Shown: in pieces, positions 35,920 to 42,383 of the stretch
Layout: each line of letters opens with the position of its first letter
Numbering within the stretch: the first letter of the stretch is position 1
Assembly: GCA_902601765.1 (NCBI GenBank)
Contig: CACKOO010000009.1
Coordinates: 1 to 42,383, forward strand
Length of the DNA stretch: 42,383 nt
Reading direction: 5' to 3'
Origin: Hydrogenophilales bacterium
GTDB lineage: Bacteria > Pseudomonadota > Gammaproteobacteria > Burkholderiales > Eutrophovitaceae
The notes under the pieces: generated by a model
Seen by the model: only the letters and a program-made list of their open reading frames with translations
Databases searched by the model: none
Told to the model about the DNA's origin: nothing
Program-made: the position numbers and the translations under genes

Positions 35920-36606
35920 TACGAAAATAATTAATATAGGTACAATAGTAGAACTACCATTTAAAAATTCTGGACCAGATTTTTCTTTTAATGCAGATAA
36001 AAAAAGACGAAACCACAAAAATTTTTATCCGCTGCTAATATTTTTGTTTTCTACATCAGCTTTTCCGAGTTTGGGAGATGTTTAGCACAAAGTAAACAAA
36101 ATAAAAAATAGTGTTGTAATGCCGTCGTCTAGAATATGAGCGTGTGTAAATTCCACGGGGGTATGAGTGGTCCGTAAGACTAAAGCCGGAGGGCAATGGT
36201 GTGTTGAAGCCAAATGTATCTAGATTCCTTGTCAAGAAACTAGAAAACAGCGATGGAAAGGTCAAAAATTTGGATGCCGTCTCAAAGAACTAAAACGATT
36301 GGGTAGACTTATCGGAATTTTCACATAGTACCCAAAGGTGACGGAAGTATAGCAACTAACAACCGACGAGCTCGAGGAGAGACTCTGGGCTAAACTGCAA
36401 AATTTCCTTTCACTAGATACTAGTGTAGATTAATAAAACTAATGATATTTGCGATAATCTTAGTCATGATTACACCAAGGCCCTTTTAAGGGCCATTCCG
36501 CTATCCTACCTAATATCTAGAAAAAACAGAAAAAGAAATCGACTTAGAATAAAGTGAAATCAGTGCCATCTAACCATTGAAGTAATAATAATTATGAGAG
36601 GAAATA
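35920..36606. other. Long intergenic region, possible remnants
   Basis: A plus-strand frame at about 36150-36292 reads GYEWSVRLKPEGNGVLKPNV and on to FLVKKLENSDGKVKNLD, protein-like but with no start codon and no family recognised. A self-complementary GGCCCTTTTAAGGGCC lies at about 36480-36495, with no T run. A good ribosome site GAGAGGAAATA precedes the next gene. Confidence 0.35.
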
Positions 36607-38298
36607 ATGAAATATAGTGAACTGAAATACGAACGTATAAATGTTGAAAAAAGAAGACAGTTAATGAATGAAAATCTAGAAAAATTTTCTAATGCAGAAT
36701 CAGTTGAGAATCAAATAAATATCATTCTAGATGTTAACGAGCAAAATAAGGAATACCATTCTTACGCTGCAATGGCGAGTTTGAATTTTAGTGGCGACAT
36801 AAATAATGAAGAAGCAAAGGCGGAAAAGGATTTCTACGATTCTATTGGGCCCGATATGACTGAGATTAATGATTCGTTCGAAAAAGTAGTCAATCAATCA
36901 AAGTATAAAAATGAATTATCAAAAAAATGGGGTGAAAAGTTTCTATCTGATATTGAAACATCGCTTAAGACCTTTGACCCAAAAATAAAAGAAATGCTAA
37001 GAGACGAAACCAATCTTCGAAATGAGTACACAAAACTCACGGCAGGAGCAAAAATCTATTATGACGGCGAGGAATATAACTTAGCTGGGCTTGGTCCGTT
37101 TCATAGCAATGAAAATCGCACTGTTAGAAAAACCTCCTACGAGGCTAGATTTGATTGGTTTGAAAATAATTCTGAAACTCTTGATGATATTTATGACAAA
37201 CTGGTTAAGTTGCGACATCGTATAGCAACAAGTTTGGGGTATGATAATTTCATAGAGCTTGGATATATGAGGATGGGGCGATCAGACTATGGTCCTAATG
37301 AGGTTGCTAATTTCCGAAAACAAATTGTAGATCATGTAGTCCCGATAGTTAAAAAGTTGGTTCAAAAAAAGAAAGACATATTGGGCCTAGATCATCTATA
37401 TTTTTATGATGGAATAAATTTTAAGGAAGGCGATCCAAAACCAAAAGGCTCACCGGATCATTTGATTAAAGAAGCACAGGTAATGTACCGTGAGCTTTCA
37501 AAGGAGACAGGTGACTTTTTTGATATGATGGTAGAAGAAGAGCTAATGGATTTAGTTAATCGCAAGGGAAAGCGGCCAGGTGGTTTCTGCACTTCATTTC
37601 CTAAATACGATCGACCTTATATTTTTTCTAATTTTAACGGGACAGACCAAGACATAACCGTCTTAACTCATGAGGCTGGTCATGCATTCCAATGTTATTC
37701 GAGTAGAAAACAACCACTGCTTGGGTATCTATGGCCGACAATGGAAGCTGCAGAAATTCATTCAATGAGTATGGAGTTCTTTACGTGGCCATGGATGCAG
37801 AATTTTTTCAAGGAAGAAACAGACCGATTCAAGTACAAGCACATCGCTGGAAGTCTATCTTTTCTACCATATGGTGCCTGTGTCGATCATTTTCAGCACT
37901 GGGTTTATGAAAACCCCCAGGCCGCACCAAAAGAAAGAAATCAAAGGTGGTTAGAGCTGGAGTCAATTTATCTTCCAAATAGGGACTATGATGATCTACA
38001 CTTTCCAAAAACGGGTGGAATATGGCAAGGACAGCTACATATTTATCAAGTGCCATTCTATTACATAGATTATACTCTCGCACAAACATGTGCGTTTCAG
38101 TTTTGGATAAAGAACCAGCAAGATAGTCAAAAAGCATGGAAGGATTATGTTCGCTTGTGTAATGCTGGTGGAAGTCAATCATTTACAAAATTAGTTTCTC
38201 TAGCAGGTCTTGAATTGCCGTTTAATGACGGATGTTTGGCAACGGTAGTGAAACATGTTGGTCAATGGTTGGATAAAGTAGATCCCAAGAAATTATAG
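36607..38298 (+). CDS. M3 family oligoendopeptidase (PepF-like)
   Basis: 563 residues, no signal peptide. Zinc-peptidase motif HEAGH at 355-359 (VLTHEAGHAFQCY), with the downstream Glu ligand in the TMEAAEIHSMSMEFFTW segment about 25 residues later, as in M3 gluzincins. The C-terminal IYQVPFYYIDYTLAQTCAFQFW and GGSQSFTKLVSLAGLELPF segments are the conserved substrate-side Tyr/His region. Length is normal for the M3B branch. A cytosolic metallopeptidase degrading short peptides. A clear Shine-Dalgarno (GAGAGGAAATA) sets the start. Confidence 0.93.
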   Translation: MKYSELKYERINVEKRRQLMNENLEKFSNAESVENQINIILDVNEQNKEYHSYAAMASLNFSGDINNEEAKAEKDFYDSIGPDMTEINDSFEKVVNQSKYKNELSKKWGEKFLSDIETSLKTFDPKIKEMLRDETNLRNEYTKLTAGAKIYYDGEEYNLAGLGPFHSNENRTVRKTSYEARFDWFENNSETLDDIYDKLVKLRHRIATSLGYDNFIELGYMRMGRSDYGPNEVANFRKQIVDHVVPIVKKLVQKKKDILGLDHLYFYDGINFKEGDPKPKGSPDHLIKEAQVMYRELSKETGDFFDMMVEEELMDLVNRKGKRPGGFCTSFPKYDRPYIFSNFNGTDQDITVLTHEAGHAFQCYSSRKQPLLGYLWPTMEAAEIHSMSMEFFTWPWMQNFFKEETDRFKYKHIAGSLSFLPYGACVDHFQHWVYENPQAAPKERNQRWLELESIYLPNRDYDDLHFPKTGGIWQGQLHIYQVPFYYIDYTLAQTCAFQFWIKNQQDSQKAWKDYVRLCNAGGSQSFTKLVSLAGLELPFNDGCLATVVKHVGQWLDKVDPKKL

Positions 38299-38681
38299 AC
38301 ACTAAATGAGATTGCTACTTTTCGCATAAATGATAGAGATGCCAGCTTACTTGTTCTCACTGGTTACAAAATTCACCAAATAGTTTGAGCCAGATTAATA
38401 AATATATAGATTGTAGCTAATGCACGAAAAGAGGAAGGGAGAACCCCTGAGAGAGTTTAAGTCCAAACAGTTTTAAAAATCATAAAATAAACGAGAAGTG
38501 TTAAGTGCGATGTGATGTTTATACTGGTATTTTGTGGTGCAGTTTCTTGTTACCTCGGCGTATATGTTTTACGACTGTTAAGTTTTTATTTTAATAACTG
38601 CTTACTATCAGTTATTGAGTGTTTTAAGAGCGGAGGACTCATAGACTATTAATGTTCACAGAATAACAAGGAGGGATATCG
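38299..38681. other. Intergenic region upstream of the DUF1330 gene
   Basis: No gene. Contains the perfect inverted repeat at 38593-38616. Confidence 0.4.
38593..38616 (+). promoter_or_regulatory. Perfect 8-bp inverted repeat upstream of the DUF1330 gene
   Basis: AATAACTG / CAGTTATT with an 8-base centre (CTTACTAT), 66 bp before the ATG at 38682. It could be a dimeric repressor site or a leader hairpin. No T run follows. Confidence 0.4.
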
Positions 38682-39119
38682 ATGAAGAGTCAGTTCGTGC
38701 CAAATAAAAATGAATTTAAAATTATGGAAGATATCAAAAACGGAAAAGACAAGCCAGTCTTGATGCTTAACTTGAACAAATACGTTGCTGAGGTGGATTA
38801 TCCTTCAGGAGAGGTATACAAAAGTTATATGGAAGCACTGAATAAATTAGTAAAACAAGTAGAAGGGAATGTCTTATGGCAAATTCCTGTTCTAGGCCAA
38901 CCTATTGGCGAGCAAGATATAGATGAGATACTAGCCATATGGTATCCCACTCACAGAGCATTTTTAGAACTAAAAAATCAGAAAATATCAGCCATGAACT
39001 TCAATTTGCGAGATGCGTGTATCAAACATGCAGTAATACATCGGTGTCCTGACAATATGATACCTAAACAAAAGAAAGCGCGTCAAAACGAAAAAGATCG
39101 CAAACTAAAAATATCTTAA
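38682..39119 (+). CDS. DUF1330 family protein (dimeric alpha/beta-barrel fold)
   Basis: 145 residues after a strong Shine-Dalgarno (AAGGAGG). The centre matches the DUF1330/EthD-like fold: PVLMLNLNKY (first strand), YPSGEVYKSYMEALNKLVKQV, VLWQIPVLGQPIG, DEILAIWYPTHRAFLEL and a closing HAVIHRCP. The family makes ferredoxin-like dimers, some linked to small-molecule binding or monooxygenation; the function is not defined. The C-terminal 20 residues (KQKKARQNEKDRKLK) are an unusual basic extension beyond the domain. Confidence 0.88.
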   Translation: MKSQFVPNKNEFKIMEDIKNGKDKPVLMLNLNKYVAEVDYPSGEVYKSYMEALNKLVKQVEGNVLWQIPVLGQPIGEQDIDEILAIWYPTHRAFLELKNQKISAMNFNLRDACIKHAVIHRCPDNMIPKQKKARQNEKDRKLKIS

Positions 39120-39214
39120 CTGTGGGTTTGTACCCTCTCTATACCGAGGTTCCTAGATTGTGACTCCAACAGTTTTCTTTGGGTATATGTCACCATGCAT
39201 TCATGTTGGCGATT

Positions 39215-39640
39215 CTAGTTCGTCAATTTCTCCAAAAGACGACCCTGGCGTTGAGGCGACAACCTCACCCAAAGACAGACATATTGTAGATTTACACCAT
39301 TGACTGACTCAGTAGGAGGAAATTTCCAATCGGCATTTCCTCCTTCGGGTGACGATTGTAGTCCAGATCCATCGCCCATAGGTTCTTTGTGATAGAAAGC
39401 ATTCAAAAGTTTAAGTTGGATTAACTTACAATCACCTTGGTAGTAATGCTTATAAGACAGATATCCACCCATGGGTTTTAGGAAATCACCCAATGTCCAA
39501 TAATAAACATATCCATCCACGTTTCTAATCTTGTCAAAATCGATGTGATACCTGACAGACCCATCTGAACCGATTTCCGTCCAGTCTGCATACGATGGTA
39601 AAGAGGTAACCAGTAAGGCTATTAGGATTAGTTTTTTCAT
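39215..39640 (-). CDS. Surface-adhesin protein E-like small secreted protein
   Basis: 141 residues. Signal peptide MKKLILIALLVTSLPSYA, then DWTEIGSDGSVRYHIDFDKI, VDGYVYYWTLGDFLK, LSYKHYYQGDC, NAFYHKEPMGDGSG, a Trp, and LQYVCLW. Same subfamily as the genes at 21909 and 23401 (VDGY-x-Y/F-W-x-L, KEPMG). It carries about 15 extra residues after the final Cys (LSPQRQGRLLEKLTN) not seen in the 21909 copy. Minus strand, like all family members here. Confidence 0.8.
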   Translation of the reverse strand: MKKLILIALLVTSLPSYADWTEIGSDGSVRYHIDFDKIRNVDGYVYYWTLGDFLKPMGGYLSYKHYYQGDCKLIQLKLLNAFYHKEPMGDGSGLQSSPEGGNADWKFPPTESVNGVNLQYVCLWVRLSPQRQGRLLEKLTN

Positions 39641-39920
39641 GAGTTAATTCTTTTTCAACTGCTTCAAGGTTTGATGATTACTGCCAGATGGAATCACATA
39701 ATATTTTTTTATAAGATGGGGGAGAATTTTCAAAATTCATCAAATCCTTTGAGTAGAATGTAAGGCGTCAGAGAGATTCCTAGTATTGTCGTAAGGACAT
39801 CATCCAATGCAAACCGAATCTGTGCTACAAATTCTCGGGTCGGGCAGATACGAAAAAATACGCAGATCCATAAAGATTATCACCCTAAATTAACGAGTAA
39901 TGTGTAATCCAAGACTCGAA

Positions 39921-41066
39921 CTAAAAACCTTTATTCGGATTCATTAAATACTTAGCCCCTGTAGATTTTTTTGTGTATGCCTTAATAGCATCTATCTGCA
40001 AAGTCTCAGCTAAAGAGACTTCATGTGAATAATGACTTGCGAAAGTCGTTTTTAATTCGCTTGCGACACGCTGGCGCAGTTTCTCCTCTGCAGCCGGGCC
40101 TATTTTTGCTAGAAAGTTAAACAATAGCCAACCACCCATTCCCCACGAAAAACCAAAATTACGCACAATTTCGGTTTTAGATGTATCTAGCATGCCGTAA
40201 ATATAAACTTGCTTATGCGTTATCGAACCATAACGGCTGTATTCCATAGGATTACGATTTAGAGCTGCCTCCATACTGGTTAGTATTTGGCTCGCTAACC
40301 TACCTCCTCCGATGGGGTCAAAAGCTACGGTAGCATTGGTAGCAGCAATTGCATCGGTTAATTCAGCTGAAAAATCAGGAGATGTGGTATTACAAACAAA
40401 TTTTGCTCCTTGGGATTTCAACAAATCAACCTGCTCTTGTTTCCGCACGATATTAACTAACGGAATCCCGTCCGTTATACAGATTCGGTTGAGCATTAGA
40501 CCTAAATTAGATGCTGCGGCCGCATGGATCAGGCCCTTGTGTCCCTCGTTACGCATAGTTTCAACCATCCCAAGAGCCGTGATTGGATTCACAAAGCAGC
40601 TCGCTCCTTCTGCCACCGTCGCATCATCAGGGAGTTTTAGGCATCGATCAATACTAATACAACGATACTGAGCATACATTGCGCCCCCGAGCATGGCGAC
40701 TTTTTTACCGTTTAAGCTTTGAGCAGCAGCGGAGTTGCCAGATTTAACTACCACTCCCGCTCCCTCGTTGCCCACTGGCATGGGTTGGCCGAGTCTGCCA
40801 GCCATAGCCTTCATCGCCTTTTCAGGTACTGGTGCAGTAATGACAGGTCGTTCACCGCTTCCAGACATAACGGCAGCGCTGATGTCGGCGGCGCCAAAAA
40901 GTAATCCTAAATCAGATGGATTAATTGGTGCACCCTCTATGCGAACAAGCACCTCATCCGCCTCAGGCTCGGGCACCTCAACCTCGGCTAATGATATTAT
41001 TAGCTCGCCCTCGCTATGAATTAACGATTGTAATTGTAAAGCGACAGACGGAATTGAGTTGGTCAT
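39921..41066 (-). CDS. MDR-superfamily zinc-binding dehydrogenase / quinone oxidoreductase-like
   Basis: 381 residues. GroES-like N-terminal domain (VLVRIEGAPINPSDLGLLFG, then PVGNEGAGVVVKSG) and a nucleotide-binding domain with KGLIHAAAASNLGLMLNRIC, the A-A-x-S-x-L-G variant of the Rossmann glycine motif. The catalytic zinc ligands of classical alcohol dehydrogenases (Cys, His-Glu) are not seen, so it is closer to the zinc-free quinone oxidoreductase branch. A roughly 30-residue insertion (ADISAAVMSGSGERPVITAP...) precedes the P-x-G-N-E-G-A-G motif. The C-terminal part is long but regular. Less AT-rich than its neighbours. Likely NADPH-dependent; substrate unknown. Confidence 0.9.
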   Translation of the reverse strand: MTNSIPSVALQLQSLIHSEGELIISLAEVEVPEPEADEVLVRIEGAPINPSDLGLLFGAADISAAVMSGSGERPVITAPVPEKAMKAMAGRLGQPMPVGNEGAGVVVKSGNSAAAQSLNGKKVAMLGGAMYAQYRCISIDRCLKLPDDATVAEGASCFVNPITALGMVETMRNEGHKGLIHAAAASNLGLMLNRICITDGIPLVNIVRKQEQVDLLKSQGAKFVCNTTSPDFSAELTDAIAATNATVAFDPIGGGRLASQILTSMEAALNRNPMEYSRYGSITHKQVYIYGMLDTSKTEIVRNFGFSWGMGGWLLFNFLAKIGPAAEEKLRQRVASELKTTFASHYSHEVSLAETLQIDAIKAYTKKSTGAKYLMNPNKGF

Positions 41067-41186
41067 AACGATCCTTATAAATTCATGTGATAAATTAATT
41101 GGTAGCTATTTAACCACCTAACAAAACAATTAAACAAAAAGTCTATCACGTATGCCAAGACCCCCCCAACTTTAAAGCCAAGAATT

Positions 41187-41485
41187 TCATCCCTTAATAC
41201 AAGACGGTAGATAGTCTTCTAATTCTTTCCATTCGCCATCGTAGTGGCAGTCCCAAGAAATTTTTCTGATTAGATTTCCATGGCCATTAAGCTTGCTATT
41301 TCGCCATTCTCCAACGTAAACAGCACTGGAGATCAAGATCCTTTCTCTCAACAATTATGATGTCTTTTGAAAACACTCTTGGGGCAATCCGGCAAATCAG
41401 CTTTCTTTTCGAAACCAGATGCTTCCCCATACCAACTTTGGGTTGGTAAAAATAAAGATAAGAATACAAACAGTAGAACTCTCAA
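41187..41485 (-). pseudogene. Frameshifted MORN-repeat secreted protein gene
   Basis: A TTG at 41485, preceded by GGGGAGAT, starts a signal peptide (RVLLFVFLSLFLPTQSWYG) followed by KKADLPDCPKSVFKRHHNC and a TGA at 41348-41350. A second frame, overlapping from about 41351, continues as expected for the family: AVYVGEWRNSKLNGHGNL (a MORN repeat, Y-x-G-E-W...G-x-G), then DCHYDGEWKELEDYLPSC and a TGA at 41187. One indel near 41350 has split the gene. The intact form would be a roughly 100-residue exported MORN protein with the usual L-P-x-C...N-C start. The shared promoter element faces it, 37 bp upstream. Confidence 0.7.
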
Positions 41486-41521
41486 GGTATCTCCCCGATA
41501 CTAGTTATGGTTTTTCAAATA

Positions 41522-41585
41522 ATAATACCCCCATATCTAGGGGAGGTAAAAAATAAGTGACGGGAGTTATTTTGGGGTATATTTA
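41522..41585. promoter_or_regulatory. Shared promoter element, complete, upstream of cyclase D
   Basis: TAATACC (41523-41529), 15 bases, GGTAAAAAATAAGTGA (41545-41560), 13 bases, GGGGTATATTTA (41574-41585). Minus-facing -35 TTTACC (41545-41550), 17-bp spacer, -10 TATTAT (41522-41527) toward the MORN gene. Plus-facing TATATT is the likely -10 for cyclase D, whose ATG is 20 bp on. Confidence 0.7.
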
Positions 41586-41605
41586 CGGCTCTTAAGGAGG
41601 CTTTG

Positions 41606-42383
41606 ATGGACTTTAAAAAACTTGATGATCGTGCTCGGGTTACGGGAAAAACTTTGCTGGCTACGATATCAGTCATGAGCGACTTTGGAACTCTTGCTTC
41701 GGATGTGCTGAGGGAATATGGAATAGATCAAATCGACGAGAACGCAGAGTATTCTTACGAATTAAGAAGTCTTATGCACCATGCCCTGCTTATTAAATAC
41801 GGGCAAGTTGCGCTAAAGGGACTAGGATTTCAAGCATCAGAGAGAGGAATAAATCTATTTCAAGAGGTCTATAAAAAAAGAGACGAAGTGGAGGCTAATT
41901 TCTTATCAGATAATTTAGAATTGGCTTCTAAAACATTTGATGAATTAATGAAACTTTGGGTAGATATTGCTGATAGTTGGACTAAGTCCTCTATGATTTC
42001 AACTCTCTCTTTTGGCTTAACCTTAGAAAAAAAAATAAATTTTGAATATGTAGTTAGAACCTATCACGCTAATAAAACCTATCAAAGTTCTTATTTAGAA
42101 GGCATGTGTATCTTCATGTTAAATAAAATATTTGGGAAATATTGGGATCTTGAATTTGTTAAGAATGAGGGTGCAGGTTTTATTGATAAGGGTTTTCCGG
42201 TGGAATTTTATACTGCAAAATTTTCAAAACGGGCAAAAGCACAATCGACGGAGGTTCTTTTACTCAAGCAAAAAAGTGAATTTAGAGAAGAACTTTTTAA
42301 AAATGTTCTTAAAGACATTGACTATCTCTCGCATCAGGTCGGGAAATATATTCCACCACAAATACATAGTGCAATTCTTAGTG
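41606..42383 (+). CDS. Class III adenylate cyclase paralogue D (partial, C-terminus beyond window)
   Basis: Starts at an ATG with AAGGAGG six bases upstream and stays open for 259 codons to the window end. The translation begins MDFKKLDDRARVTGKTLLAT, continues YSYELRSLMHHALLIKYGQVALKGLGF (the conserved block of the family) and the variable middle (YWDLEFVKNEGAGFIDKGFPV), and ends in HQVGKYIPPQIHSAILS, the junction motif that immediately precedes the catalytic domain in A, B and C. The catalytic domain itself is outside the window, so the call rests on the N-terminal and junction similarity and the promoter element. Confidence 0.85.
   Translation, partial: MDFKKLDDRARVTGKTLLATISVMSDFGTLASDVLREYGIDQIDENAEYSYELRSLMHHALLIKYGQVALKGLGFQASERGINLFQEVYKKRDEVEANFLSDNLELASKTFDELMKLWVDIADSWTKSSMISTLSFGLTLEKKINFEYVVRTYHANKTYQSSYLEGMCIFMLNKIFGKYWDLEFVKNEGAGFIDKGFPVEFYTAKFSKRAKAQSTEVLLLKQKSEFREELFKNVLKDIDYLSHQVGKYIPPQIHSAILS

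Noticed and set aside
36056..36265. 69-codon minus-strand frame
   Set aside because: Low-complexity translation with no family; the opposite strand also reads as a short protein-like frame, so neither is supported.
41161..41167. C homopolymer downstream of the MORN pseudogene
   Set aside because: Seven C in a row outside the reading frame; no sign that it acts as a phase-variation tract.
1..42383. CRISPR arrays, intact insertion sequences, phage genes, toxin-antitoxin pairs
   Set aside because: Looked for spaced direct repeats, transposase motifs, structural phage genes and typical small gene pairs; none could be supported.

Overview
AT-rich bacterial DNA, probably from a marine gammaproteobacterium. 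This is an inference from gene content (DUF938 methyltransferase, DUF1330, DUF2805, GST, ZnuB-type permease, small secreted proteins) and signal-peptide style; no rRNA or ribosomal protein gene is present to fix the lineage. Genes are widely spaced, few operons are visible, and several stretches of 0.4-0.7 kb hold only decayed genes or nothing recognisable.

The main theme is nucleotide signalling. Five class III nucleotide cyclase genes lie in 42 kb. Four (3471, 25131, 31493 and 41606, the last cut by the window edge) are paralogues with a divergent N-terminal input domain of about 230 residues, a short helical linker, a near-identical class IIIb catalytic domain and, in the three complete ones, a Lys-rich coiled tail ending in LKKL. 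The fifth (29355) is a cyclase-TM-TolB-TPR protein. Three or four of the paralogues are preceded by a shared DNA element. It also occurs at sites not followed by a cyclase (6201, 22333, 33788) and reads best as a two-faced promoter.

The second theme is a dispersed family of seven small secreted proteins resembling surface-adhesin protein E (1, 359, 11424, 16592, 21909, 23401, 39215). All are on the minus strand and often lie near the cyclases.

Layout: 0-7.2 kb adhesin-E-like genes, GST, metallo-beta-lactamase hydrolase, cyclase A, SMP-30 hydrolase and a small secreted protein. 7.3-11.4 kb is a decayed accessory zone: two tRNA-Arg(CCU)-like remnants flank an AT-rich SPFH/NfeD pair with short repeats near its ends, followed by a dead GIY-YIG gene and a DUF2805 gene. 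12.4-15.6 kb is a zinc-type uptake cluster (porin, binding protein, permease) with no ATPase gene and a palindrome over its promoter. 15.7-16.2 kb is the C-terminal stub of an Anbu-type proteasome peptidase. 17.7-20.6 kb holds a class II aldolase, a thioesterase and an MFS transporter. 21-25 kb holds a chalcone-isomerase-like protein, adhesin-E-like genes, a DUF938 methyltransferase and a DMT exporter. 25-33 kb is the cyclase-rich part (B, TPR-cyclase, C) with a beta-propeller protein. 34-39 kb holds a nitroreductase, an enolase-superfamily enzyme, an M3 peptidase and a DUF1330 protein. 39-42.4 kb holds an adhesin-E-like gene, an MDR alcohol dehydrogenase, a broken MORN-repeat gene and the start of cyclase D.
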